DNA of 18,051 nt from Haplosporangium gracile (GCA_015499985.1 JAAAUF010000853.1:1-18051), one strand, 5' to 3'; positions 1-10,810 are shown, counted from the first letter of the stretch. Numbers and translations are program-made. The notes: a model not told the origin generated them from the sequence alone.

Positions 1-774
1 TTTTTTTACTTCATGGAGTCAACAGACCCTTACTCTTCTTCTCTTTTATCAACCCCCTTTTAAATGACACTTTATGCATCACCAGCTAAGCGCCCTTTAG
101 AACCCGAAGTGGTGAGTGAATAAGCAATAAAGTAAGTGACACAACTTCCCAGGACCACTTGGACGATTGCCTAGTTCTAGCTTATTACATGGAAAACTAT
201 GTTTTTTTTGTTCTTGATACTACTACTTTTGAATGCGGAGTGAGAGTCCTGTTCGAAATGCTTGGAGTGCATGTTCATGCTCTTTCTTATCATTTTTTTT
301 TAGCAAGTAGTTGCCAGCTAATCCCTCTTCGATTACCATCAGCATTAAATATCACCATCGTCTTTCCTCAACAGCCATCACCAGAAGCTCCCCTTTGTTC
401 AACAACAATGCACAATTGGGCCTTCGTCTTCCACCACCCATTTTTTTTTTCCGTTTCTCCTAGGAATTCTTCAAAAAAAAGTGACACATTGGACATACAT
501 TTTTCATAACAAACAAACATGCAAACTGAGACATGGGCTCCCATGTCACTCTGTCACTGGGGTTCAGTGATTAGCAAATGCTTGGTTGGATATGGGATAT
601 GGGTACGCTAGCTGTTGTCTTTTTTCATTTCTTTGTGTTCAAAAAACCATAAAGGTTTGAACTGTGGCTAAACTTGGAGCTTTGAATGCACAGAGAGGAG
701 CACATGAGCTTCTCCCTTTCGGTTCACAGCCACTATCACTACCACCCAAACTAACTTGTGGCTAAAATCCAACA
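1..774. other. Intergenic region left of the ThrRS gene
   Basis: This stretch of 774 bases has no convincing gene. The longest open frame (159-509, plus) is rich in Phe/Ser/His encoded by T-runs, resembles no known domain and is treated as chance. The right part must contain the ThrRS 3' UTR, which is transcribed leftwards from 775. A plus-strand AATAAA lies at 126-131 and could be the poly(A) signal of a plus-strand gene outside the window, but nothing else supports that. Two short inverted repeats stand side by side at 530-547 and 554-570. Confidence 0.6.
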
Positions 775-3626
775 CTAGAGACGACTACCTTTAGCCTTGG
801 ACTCCCTAAGGTCCTTTAACTTCTCAATAACCTCCTCTAACCCTCTAACCTCCCCCTTCCCCTTCTTCTCTCCCTCATCATCCCTACACCTAACATTCAC
901 ACTTCCTGACCCTGCCTCATCCGCCCCTACGACAAACACAAAATTCACCTGGCTCACCTCTGCATTCCGGATTTTCTTATTCAACGTCGCATCCGACCCA
1001 TCCACTTCCACAAAGAACCCTTCCTCAAACAATCTTCTCTTGATCCCCTCCGCATAGGCCCCCCATTGTGGAGCAACAGGGATGATTTGGACTTGACGAG
1101 GAGAGAGCCAAAAGTCCCAACGACCGGCACAGTTCTCCGTCAGGATGGCGATCATGCGTTCGAGGGAGCCCAACATTGCCCGGTGGATGATGATTGGTCG
1201 TGAGAAATCCGAGTCGTTTTGATCACTGCCATTATTGCGGTACTGGAGGTTGAAGCGCTCGGGCAGTTGGAAGTCGAGTTGGAGCGTGGCGCATTGGTGG
1301 TTGCGACGAAGAGAGTCCCGGATGAGGATGTCGATCTTGGGGCCGTAGAATGCGCCGTCCTGGGGGTTGATTGACCAAGGGCGTTCGAACCTGTTCAGGG
1401 CATCCGTCAAATGCTATTCATCGATGAGGAAAATAGAAAAAAGCGAAAAAAAGACATGATGAGTCCATGACCAAGGAATGTAAATTGAGAATAGATTTAA
1501 TGCGACAACAATTGTACAAGTGAGTGAGAAAGCACATTGCCAAAGTGCAAAATACAAATGCCATAAATCATCAAAAAAAAAAAGTAAATTACCTGCTCGG
1601 CCATGTTCCACTCCTCGATCTTGCCAAGGAATTTTTCCGGACGCGTCGAAAGCGCCAAGGAGAACTCAAAGCCAAAGATCCCATAAACATGCTGCAAGAA
1701 ATCCAACGTCGCATCAATCTCTGCCCCAACTTGATCCAACCGACAAAACAAATGCGCATCGTCCTGTTGAAACCGCCTCACTCTCGTCAATCCTGAAAGC
1801 GCTCCCGAGGCTTCGTTCCGGTGGAGGACTCCGAAATCCGCAAACCGAAGGGGGAGTTCACGGTAGGACCGTTCGCGGACGTCGAACATGAGGCAGTGGC
1901 CCGGACAGTTCATGGGTTTCAGACCGAATTGTTCCTTCTCGACGTCGATCATGAACATATCGTCCTTGTAGTTCTCGTAATGGCCTGACGTCTTCCAGAG
2001 CTTGATGTTGAACATGTTGGGCGACATGACTTCCGTGTACCCACGCTTACGATACTCGTTCTTAATGAATGACATCAGCGTGTTGTAGATCCTCGCGCCG
2101 TGGGGGAGGAAGAAGCACGATCCGGGAGAGAGTTCATGAAAAAAGAACAGTTCTTGTTCACGACCGATTCGACGATGGTCTCTTTTCGCGGCCTCTTCAA
2201 GGAATTTCTTGTGGTCGGCCATTTGTTTGGGGTCCGGGAAGGAAATGCCGTAGACGCGTTGGAGGGAGGCATTGTTGGCGTCGCCCAAAAAGTAAGAGGC
2301 TGAGTTCTTGAGGACGGCAAAGGACTTGATCCGGCCCGTGTGGGGGATGTGAGGCCCGCGGCAGAGGTCGATCAAGGGGCCGCAGCGGTAGACCGTCGAC
2401 GACGTGTTGTCCGGGATCTTGGACTGGATCAACTTCAACTTGAACTCATTGTGCTATATTTGAGGAAAGATTGGGAAGAGATTGATTGTCAAACTTTGTT
2501 CATATTTGCACAGTGACCAAGGACAAAGAGTGCATGCAAATGACAAAGAACAAGAGCATACCTTGAACATTTCCAAGAGGTCCTCCTTGCTGACCTCGAG
2601 GCGCTCAAAGGGCTGCTTCTCCTTGATTACATTCTTGGCAACCGTCTCCAGATTCTCATAGTCATTCTGGGAGACCAAGCTATAACAATTCAACACAAGA
2701 AAAAATATACATCAGTTCCGACGGTTCACTGTTAATACACACTCATTTCCATCATAACTAAAAAAAAAAAATGAAAAAAAGGACTTACCGTTCGTCTTTC
2801 ATAGACATCTCATAATAAAACCCATCCTCAATTGGAGGGCCAACACAAAGATGGCATCCATAATGCTTTTCACAAGCCTCGCCCAACACATGAGCCGACG
2901 AATGCCAAAACACCGTCTTGCCTTCCTCATGTTCAAAATCCAGTAGCTCCAAGGAGCAGGATTGGATGAGAGGCCGTTCGAGGTCCCAGAGGACGTTGTC
3001 GACCTTTGCAATGACGACCCTCTCGGCAAGGGATTTCGAGATGGAGAGGGCGATAGAGAGGGGGGACGTTTCGTAGGCAATGCCATCGCGGAGGGAGCCG
3101 TCGGGCATCTTGATCGAGATGGGCAGCCTTTGCTGGGCTGAGGTAGAGAAGAGAAGAGGAGAGATAATTTATTGGTCAGTTGTACTGTTATTCCCAAATG
3201 CAGTCTAGTGGATCCTCTCTCTTTTTCTATGCTTCTCTCCTTGCATGGTTACTCTTTTTTGTGGTTACCTGCATCAGCCTGGTCAGCCTTCTTCTTCAGC
3301 TTGTCAAACATGGCGATGCGGTGGGCCACATACGCGGGGACTGGAGAGACCTACACAACGATACATAACAGGTGTAAAAAAAATGCGTTTAAGAAACGAA
3401 CACAGACACTGTTGAAAATAGAGTTTGTATTTCAAAATAACCCATGATACAAGCACGGGAGGTTTTTTTTTACCTCAAGAGGATAAGCATGCTCGGATGC
3501 GTTTTTCTTGGCCTTCTTCTCCTTCATAAGTTTGGGCTGAGGAGCCACCTCATGCTCGATCTGAGAGACCAGGGCGACTTGAGCTGGCTGCTGGTGGGAT
3601 TGGACTTGTTCTTGGATTGCGGACAT
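775..3626 (-). CDS. THS1: Threonyl-tRNA synthetase, cytosolic (six exons, 733 aa)
   Basis: This class II synthetase charges tRNA-Thr with threonine in the cytosol. Exons in transcription order are 3626-3474, 3350-3269, 3137-2789, 2679-2562, 2453-1593 and 1413-775. All junctions are GT..AG and stay in frame, giving 733 aa, close to the yeast enzyme. A charged extension (about residues 1-75) precedes a TGS domain (about 84-147). The editing domain follows, with HSSAH at 157-161 and a second part around [10 protein letters not shown] at 265-274. In the catalytic core, MNCPGHC (415-421), the HRNE of motif 2 (445-448), DDAH (465-468) and GSLER of motif 3 (603-607) are visible. The expected zinc ligands are Cys417, His468 and His598. 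The C-terminal anticodon-binding domain starts near [15 protein letters not shown]. The start is the only Met before the conserved part. No mitochondrial targeting peptide is visible, so a cytosolic location is inferred. Identity is very secure; exon ends are read by eye. Confidence 0.96.
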
Positions 3627-4171
3627 GGTTTCAATTTTTTTCTTGTGTTCAGAAGGGAATGAGGGGGAAGAGATTGAACTGAGAGAGAGAGGGAACTTCT
3701 TTTTGATAAAGGGGGAGGGGTATCGTTTTTGTTATTGTTATTATTATTGTTTTGCTGGTTGCTGTTGCTATGAGCTTCTGTCGCTATTGCTTTGTTGTTG
3801 AGATGTGGAGAAGAGGCGCATGGGACCCATGGTATTTATTTGTTTCCCAGGAACCAAAAATCTGATGATTCACAGAGTTCACTTCGCCCAAATAAAAATA
3901 AAAAAAGAAATCGATCGAGTCACAGTGAGTGGGTGGCTTGGAGGAACCAAAATATGTGTGCCCTGAGAGAAAAAAGAAAGGAATGAAATGACATCGCAAA
4001 ACCTAAACCAAATGCGCCTGGCGCCGCGTGCGCCATTAGAAAATTTAAAGGAGGGATACCGCAGCAATCCAGAGCAGCCAAAGCCAAGTGAGCAAAAGCA
4101 ATAAAACCTTGTGAACCACATCGAGTCATACACCCTTTTTTTTCTTTGTTTCAAACAAAACAGTAAACTAT

Positions 4172-4485
4172 TATCCCTTACTCTGTATGGATGTGACGGG
4201 CAAATTTACCCGGTAACTTTCCTGAACTAAACCCATTCAAATTATTCAATATTCTTTGGAACAGCCTCGTTTCTCGTTGTTGCGGAGGTGACTTTGCATG
4301 CTTGGCGTCGGATTTTACTCTAGTTGAAGTTTTTCTGGTCCATGAAGATTCTTTTCTGTTCACTCCTTCGATTGGACTTTCAGAGTGGGAGGGAGGTTGC
4401 CTTATTAACTTTCGAGAAAAAACAATAAAAAGGCCGTCATTTTTTTTAGCCGGGCAAATTTGCCCGGTTTACAGAGTAAGGGATA
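4172..4485. mobile_element. MITE-like non-autonomous element with TA target duplication
   Basis: A 16-bp perfect inverted repeat, TATCCCTTACTCTGTA, occurs at 4172-4187 and as its reverse complement at 4470-4485. Each terminal repeat is followed inward by a copy of a CGGGCAAATTT(A/G)CCCG palindrome (4197-4212 and 4450-4467). If the outer TA is the target duplication, the element proper is 4174-4483, about 310 bp. Size, lack of coding capacity, TIRs and TA flanks match a miniature inverted-repeat element mobilised by a Tc1/mariner-type transposase, by general knowledge of that class. No transposase is present. Family assignment and copy number cannot be judged from one copy. Confidence 0.6.
4450..4467. 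repeat. 18-bp perfect palindrome in the right subterminal region of the MITE-like element
   Basis: CCGGGCAAATTTGCCCGG is fully self-complementary. A copy with one mismatch (CGGGCAAATTTACCCG) sits at 4197-4212 near the opposite end, so the motif is part of the element's end structure. It may be a transposase or host-factor binding site; that role is inferred. Confidence 0.7.
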
Positions 4486-4563
4486 TGCCTTTTATGTCTG
4501 TATGTTTGACGAGTATGGTGGTGTTGCTTCAAGAAGGAGTTATTCGCCCTCTGCTCTCCACCC

Positions 4564-4597
4564 CTTATCTGTGCATGCACATGCGTGCACAGATAAG
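4564..4597. repeat. 34-bp near-palindrome with facing GATA motifs
   Basis: The arms CTTATCTGTGCA (4564-4575) and TGCACAGATAAG (4586-4597) are perfectly complementary around a 10-base centre that is itself nearly symmetric. Each arm carries GATAAG/CTTATC, the core bound by fungal GATA factors (established for nitrogen and iron regulators). The site lies about 115 bp past the stop of the secreted-protein gene. Regulatory function is inference. Confidence 0.6.
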
Positions 4598-4712
4598 AGG
4601 AAGAGAAAGAGTCATGGACTTATTGAAGAGACTTAGAGTCCAAGCGACTGCTGGACTCTGTCGAACACTCCAGTTTGGTCCAACATCTCCGGTGTCAGTG
4701 TCCACTATTAAT

Positions 4713-6071
4713 TTATGGGAGGGAAAGAGCAGTTGAACGGATGAATAGCTGTGAGTAACATGAAAAAACACAACACCCCTTCTAATTTCACATTTCGAAC
4801 AAAAAAAATCATCAACAAGTTATGGACAGGACGTGAACAAGAAAACAAACTTACGTTGGCAAAGGAAGCACCTTTGCTAACAAACTGGTTGAACAAATCC
4901 TTGCTCACCGCTGCATTGGCCTCCTTCTCTTTCTTGTTACTGTCACTACCCTCCTCACCCTCACTCTTCCCATTGTTACTTCCAGAACCAACACCAACGT
5001 TCTTGACAAGATCACTTCCGATATTGAGCCAATCCTGAATATCTCCTAAAGAGAGCTGACCCAAACTCTTCAACGTCATCGCGAAATCCAAGGGCGGCAA
5101 CGCCGAGTCCTTAGGCTTGACCTGGCCTAATCTATTATTTCTACCAGCTGGGACGACCTCGGAATCGTCGTCGACTGATTTGGGAGCCTTAATTGCCTTA
5201 GAGGGGGATACTCCTGCAGCATCGCTCTTGGTAGAGTCGACTGTCGTGGTCGTAGCATCACTCTTCCCCATCGCAGCTAGAGTAGTCGTCCTCGGAGCAG
5301 TCGTATTAGCAGCTTTAGGGTACGCTGCCAAGATCCCCGCACAATTCACACCCAACGCATAAAACCCGGACACAAAGAAATTCGAACATCCAAAGCAATT
5401 AAGGATCCCCAAGGTGTCCGGGCTAGAAAAGATATCTGAGAACGCCTTGAGACACTTGATTGAGCACCGTTCCTGGAACCGAAGTGCGAAATTGACAAAT
5501 GAATCGATGCAGGCTTCACCGATCTCGGCGCTCGCTAGGGCGGAGAGTGTGTGTTCGTTGATTTGTGGAAAAGTGGAGTCTGATCACGTTTCTGGATGGT
5601 TATTATCTGTTGTTCCTGTTCCTGTTGTTGCTCCTGTGGTTGTTGAAGTTGTGATTGTAGCTGCTTGCATTTGGCGGTTTGTGTGTCGTATGTCACGGCC
5701 AAAGGATCGGCATAATGGAAATCCTTGCCTTTAAGCAACAATGCCTCGTCCTGTTCTTGATCCTCGTCCTCGTCACCTTCCTCGTCCTGGTCCTCATCAT
5801 CATCTTCGTTCTCATCGTCGTCTTGTTCAAACGCCTTGGCAGTAGCCTCAACAACCTTATTGACCGCAAACTCCAACGCCTCTCCAGCTTCCTGCCTATT
5901 GAGTGCCACGACTTGTTTTGTAACTGAGGCAGCAGGGACAGAGGCGGGGGCGACTGCGAGGTTGGCGTTGTTGTTGTTCCCGTTGTTGTCGCCTTCTGTT
6001 GATTCGGTGGCCCGTACGAATTGGGTCGCTAGGGTTAATAAAAGTACAGGTCCCAGGATGTTGACCTTCAT
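4713..6071 (-). CDS. Predicted secreted protein with acidic/Gln-rich N-half and six-cysteine domain; internal junction uncertain
   Basis: I do not recognise the family. The start at 6071 begins a clear signal peptide (MKVNILGPVLLLTLATQFVRA), with cleavage likely after the Ala near residue 21. An Asn/Ala-rich stretch, a strongly acidic Asp/Glu run (about residues 81-111) and a Gln-rich segment follow. The second part, in another frame, carries six cysteines spaced C-x14-C-x3-C-x18-C-x2-C-x14-C (about 5509-5341), then a Ser/Thr/Gly/Asn-rich tail. A good donor (GTAAGT at 4854) and a CACAG acceptor (4749) join a last exon, 4748-4713, ending at TAA. The frame change near 5583 is unresolved. Options are a 53-bp intron with a weak donor (5587-5535), a 149-bp GC-AG intron (5728-5580), or a one-base genomic frameshift. 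The first gives 399 aa and the second 367 aa. Secretion is well supported; function is unknown. Confidence 0.7.
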
Positions 6072-7082
6072 TCTCGTATTATGTTAAAGAAGGTATATGA
6101 TTGTAAAGGGAGAGGCGTAAAGGTGTAAAATGTGCCACGAAAAGATGCGAGAAGAGGGGAGAATAAAAAAGTATGGCGACAATAAGGACGGAAATAAAAG
6201 AAAGAAAGATTACCGAAGAGAAAAGAAGAGTAGATGAATGCAGCGAAGAAGAGGAAGCAGAATTAAGGAACAGCAAGGAATAGAAAAGGGACCTACATTC
6301 GTGGTAGGTACTAGTTAGTGAGTGTCGTTCACCTCACCCTAAAATTCCCTCTCCACCTAATGAGCGGACGCGAGTCCATGTCCATAGACAAAAAGGATAA
6401 TCGATTTCTTCAGGGACACAGCGAAATTGGAATGATAGAATAAGAGGAACTCACTCCACTCCAAGGAATAAACACGACAAGAGAAGGAAGGTGATAAGTG
6501 CAAAAAAAAGGAGAAAACGCAAGAGCGAAGCCGATCCAAGAACGTGTAAGAGGTAAGGGAAGTAGAAGGAAGAGAAGAAAAAAATGTCGCCGAAGTCAAG
6601 AAGGAGGAGGAGGAGGGAGGGGTTGAAAAGAAGGTGATGAAGAACAAAAATTTAATTATTTGTCTACGAGGTACATAGCCCAAAGGATCACATAACCGGA
6701 TTACCCCGGAGGAAGAATCATCGCTATGCCCTTGCAAAGAAAAAAAAACGCGGAAGGTGTCATCATCAAGCAGCAATAGACTATCATCTCTAGCCGCTCG
6801 CCCATGCGTGTAAAGCAAGACTGACTTTCAAATCCACAACGCTGGAATTAAGAAGCAGGAAAAGGAGACCAACCTCGTAACACCAAGGCACACTGTATGA
6901 GAGGAACGATCTTAGGGATTAAGCATTAGGGCAGAAATTTCACTCGTGTACTATCATCCAGTACGCTCAACGACACAGGGAGCAAAAAACAATTAACATT
7001 TTTTTTTTTTTTTGGCCCTTTATTCAAAGACAAGAAGAACGCTATGGTACATGACACAACAAACATGAAAAGCAAACCTTCA
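6072..7082. other. Intergenic region between the secreted-protein gene and MTR4
   Basis: About 1 kb, purine-rich on the plus strand and so pyrimidine-rich on the strand that is transcribed. The left part should hold the promoter and 5' UTR of the secreted-protein gene. The right end holds the MTR4 3' UTR. A 153-codon minus frame (6357-6818) is mostly Ser/Phe/Leu from CT-rich sequence and has no domain I recognise. I see no RNA gene. Confidence 0.55.
7019..7024 (-). terminator. Poly(A) signal AATAAA of MTR4
   Basis: On the minus strand AATAAA lies about 60 bases past the MTR4 stop codon and is followed by a run of A residues (T-run on the plus strand, about 6999-7013). This is the expected place for a cleavage/polyadenylation signal, although fungi use this hexamer loosely. 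Confidence 0.55.
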
Positions 7083-10000
7083 TTAGAAGAGATACAGCGA
7101 TGCTGCGAAGACAACACCGCGCTTGATACTCGTGATACCGTCCAGAAACTTCTTTTCCAGCTCTTCGTTGCCGAGGGACTTGCAGGCCGCCGCCATCTGT
7201 CTCATCAACTCCTCTAAAAGCCTGAACATCCTGATAACCGATCCCTCAAATGCATCTGTCATCGTAATGATCTCTTCGAACGTCGCGCCCTATCGAGAGA
7301 TACAAAAGAATAAAAGGGCGTAAGCGATTCACGCGCATCCAGCCTCACCACATCACACCAAGCAAAAGAGCAGCAACACCAGACTGCATAACTTACATTG
7401 GCCCAAGCAAAGGCGACGTCCATCATGTCGGACTTGAACTTTTGCACATACGCATCCACATCCACATCGGGGATGTTGCACTCCATTTCTATCGTAGCAA
7501 TGGCTCTCGCGGTCTCCTGCAACATCTTAAACGGCGACGAGAGTACTCCCTTGAGCTTGGCCGGGGCCGCGTCCAGCTTTTCCTGGAAGCAGAAACAGCT
7601 CATCAACGCTACCGTCTGCTCAACAGTTAACTCCCGGAACGTTCCGTTAAAGATCAACTCGGTCAACAGGAGCCCATCTCCCGAGCTAATCTCGCAAGCA
7701 ACGCGACCCTTGGCCACAGCCACGTCTGATGCTGTCGTGAACGCTAATCGTCGGAGAACTCGCTTCCGATCTTTCAGCTCCGTCATCTGGGTAATCGCCA
7801 CGGCCTTGCTAAGTCTAGCCTTGAGCGATCTGATCTTGGCCTTCGCCTCCGTCCTCTCCAGGAACTGCTCATACCTAGCTTGGTTGTTTCCTGCACGCAA
7901 GTTTGCCATGGGGTGCTTGTAGAGCAACTCCTCAAGTGTCTCGACCTGGCGAATGACGCGCTGAAGAGCAGGAGTCTGAATGCCCATGTCTTCCACGGGA
8001 TCAAGAATCGGGATCCCGTCTGGGCACCGCCGTTGAAGCTCCAAGAGAGCCCTGAACGCATTAGCACGCGATCCAGGGCTCGTCCGAATGTCCTTTGGAA
8101 GAGAGATCAATGGAGCGCCGATATACCGCACAGCGTCCAGTGACACCTTCACAGCTGCAAACTCTGTTGGTTGTGCCGTCATCTTGCCCTTTTGTGACTC
8201 CTCGATTCCTGTCACGAGTCCGCCAGATCCATACTCGAACTTGGTGTCCCGAGGTAACGAGAGGAGGACATCCAAAATGAATGAGACTCCAGGCTTGTCG
8301 CCATCAACAGAGTGAACCGTCTTCTTGCCCGGACCTGGCCTTGCCTTCTGGCATCCCGTCAAGACGCCCCACCCGACTGGCTGCTTATCGAATGCAATAT
8401 TCACAACTCTTCCGCTCTGCAGGTACTGGAGCGAGTGCTGAGGGTTATAGATTATCGAACGGATCTCTTTGGCACATGTCGCGAGCTGAGCTCGAAGGTC
8501 ATGGTACTGTTCCAGCGACGATTCCTCTGCAGGCATGAACCGGATTTTGGCTACAACCGTCTGCCACTTCAAAAGTTCTTGTTTGATTTTTGGGATGTTG
8601 CCTGCGGTTTGAAACTGGTAGAAGCATCGTTCCAGCATGAATTCTGGACTGAACCCCTCGATCCTCATCAGGTTCAGGATCATATAGTACGACAGATAGA
8701 ACGCTGAGTTCAAAGGGTCTGTTGTTCCGAGGACCATCCCCTGCGCGACTGCAGGTTCCATCTTCTGATCCAGCATCATAATCACAACTCCACGGTCATC
8801 AAGACCACGTCGTCCTGCTCGTCCTGACATCTGGATATATTCTCCTCCAGACACCCACCGTATCTTCTCGCCATCAAACTTTTGAACCCCGGTAAAGATG
8901 ACCGTCTTGGCAGGCATGTTGAGACCGATCGAGAACGTCTCTGTCGCAAAGAGAACCTTGACCAATCCTTCCTGGAACAGAATCTCAATGACCTCCTTGA
9001 GAATCGGCAATAGTCCTGCGTGATGGATGCCGATACCGCGCTGAAGTAGAGGAAGAAGATGCTTGATCTGGGGGAGTGTCCGATCACTCTCCGAGAGCGA
9101 GCTGATAGCGTTGTTGAAGACCTGCAAGACCAACTTTCCTTCCTTGTCGCTGTTGAATCCCAAGTTCGACATCTGAAGCGCCAACGCCTCGCACTCCCGC
9201 TTGCTGAAGCTGAACACGATCACCGGGTATAGGTTTTTGGCCTGAATCATCTTGACAATCTTGTAGATATCCGACGGGCCGTCTACAAAATCACATAGCA
9301 ATGTAGTTTTGTTAGTATGATAGCAAATTTATGCCAATAAGCACACCTTGCTCTCAATACCAAGCCCTGAATAAAGTCCGTACCTGTAGACATGTCCTTT
9401 TTATCAGCGCCCTTAACTTTGTTGTTGTGAATGTTTGGTCCCGACTTCGACTTCTTGCCGTTCTTTGGGTTGCCTTCCACGATCGCCGCCAGAGCCTGGT
9501 TAAAATTGTCCTCGCGAAACTGCCCCTTCTCGTCCACCACTAGATAGATGCCTTCGCCTCCGCTGGGGAACAGGTAGTGTTGAAGTGGGGTTGGTCGGAA
9601 ATCGGTATAAACGACATGGCACGGCTGCTCCTTATTCTTGCACACCCACTCTGCAAACTCCATCGCGTTGGGGATAGTCGCCGAAAGGAAGACGTAATGA
9701 CACTGTGCCGGCAACAGAATAATTGTCTCCTCCCACACAACTCCGCGCTCTAAAAGGTGTTCACGTGCAGGATGATGCAGTTAGATGGCACCCTTCTCAC
9801 GTCCCTCGCCTTGGAAATTCACACAAATCAGTAAAGTCTTACCTGCATCTCTCATGTAGTGGATCTCGTCAAAGATAACCCAGGCAACCTCACGCATCAC
9901 CTCCGATCCTCGATAGAGCATCCCCCTCAGAATCTCTGTCGTCATGACCAGACACGACGCTGACGGGTTAATGGTAACGTCTCCCGTCATGAGTCCAACA

Positions 10001-10810
10001 TCCTTGAATTCCTCGAGCAGTTCCCGATATTTTTGGTTACTAAGCGCCTTGATAGGACTCGTGTAGATGACTCGTTGTTTGTTCTGAAGACTTGTCGCGA
10101 TCGCAAATTCTGCCACGACAGTCTTTCCTGCTGAGGTGTGAGCTGACACAAGGACCGATTCGCCACGCTCGATTGAATATGTTGCGAGTTTTTGGAAGGG
10201 GTCCAGAGTGAATGGGTATGTTTTTGCCGGCGGGTTCATGGGTACGTGCTGCGAGATTGGTGTGTAGTTCCAATTGGGTGGAAGTGCGACTTGATGTCTA
10301 ACCTAATTAGCGTGTCGCGAATAGTGTCTTCTTGTTAGTGAGCGACCTCTGGATTCCCTTTGGAATAAGCATATCAAATCAGTTCATAAAGCTGAAAAGT
10401 ACCTGGTGACTGAGAATGACGTTTTCTCCTTCAGTGGCGGCCATCAATCCTGGTGCGTAAGCAACCTCGCGCTGCAAGTCCTCCTCAAAGTCGTCAGTGA
10501 TGGTTGGCACAATATCTTTAGCCTGCACGAGCAGCCCTTCGGTATTGGCATCCATGTCAACATCTTCCTCTGACTGGTTCCTGCTATGATTGAGGTTGTT
10601 GGTATTGTCTGGGTCTTGCATATAAACCTCCATATCGCGGACTTGCCTATCCGTGAGCTTTCCGTTTGTTGAAGGCGGTGGAGGGGGAGGCTGTGAAGCA
10701 GCATGCTGTCGGAGTATTGTTGATGGTGTTGTTGATGAGGTGAGATGTGAAAAGTCCTCGCGGTTATCTTCGTCGAACACGTCGAACCCGTCTGTGTCCC
10801 CTGAGAACAT
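7083..10810 (-). CDS. MTR4: ATP-dependent RNA helicase MTR4/DOB1 of the nuclear exosome (five exons, 1108 aa)
   Basis: This Ski2-like DExH helicase feeds RNA to the nuclear exosome, alone or in the TRAMP complex with a poly(A) polymerase and zinc-knuckle protein. Exons in order are 10810-10403, 10302-9843, 9749-9384, 9282-7397 and 7289-7083. All joins are GT..AG and in frame. An acidic, low-complexity N-terminus (residues 1-136) is followed by the helicase core. The core has Walker [10 protein letters not shown] (189-197), DEIH (281-284), SAT in exon 3, and motif [12 protein letters not shown] (562-571). The arch/KOW region and the C-terminal DSHCT helical domain follow. The protein ends in [13 protein letters not shown], nearly the same as other MTR4 C-termini. 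Conserved post-helicase segments ([20 protein letters not shown]) favour MTR4 over SKI2. In some fungi the orthologue (FRH) also serves the circadian clock. I chose Met at 10810 ([12 protein letters not shown]). An in-frame Met at 10879 would add 23 residues and is less likely. Confidence 0.95.

Larger units (their letters stand above)
3627..4712. other. Intergenic region between ThrRS and the secreted-protein gene
   Basis: This 1,086-bp gap contains the ThrRS promoter and 5' UTR (right of 3626, with a GTTATT/GTTGCT-rich simple stretch at about 3729-3778), a MITE-like element (4172-4485), a GATA palindrome (4564-4597) and the 3' flank of the secreted-protein gene. A weaker inverted repeat GAGTCCA/TGGACTC lies at 4636-4642/4652-4658. 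Open frames here (for example 4302-4736 plus) run through the element and have no recognisable domain, so I do not call them genes. Confidence 0.6.

Noticed and set aside
159..509. 116-codon open frame on the plus strand left of ThrRS
   Set aside because: Composition follows T-runs and CT-rich DNA. It has no domain or targeting signal and lies in the 3' flank of ThrRS.
3729..3778. GTTATT/GTTGCT-rich stretch as a possible microsatellite
   Set aside because: It is too degenerate to be a clean repeat array. It is typical low-complexity fungal leader DNA.
4630..4700. Possible tRNA-like segment with a GAGTCCA/TGGACTC stem and GTCGAACACTCC
   Set aside because: The B-box consensus is not met, and no acceptor stem or A box can be placed around it.
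4302..4736. 144-codon plus frame crossing the MITE-like element
   Set aside because: It starts inside the element, runs over its TIR and the GATA palindrome, and shows no recognisable domain. It reads as chance.
6357..6818. 153-codon minus frame in the gap before MTR4
   Set aside because: Dominated by Ser/Phe/Leu from CT-rich sequence. It has no domain and no sign of exon partners, so a leader/promoter region is more likely.
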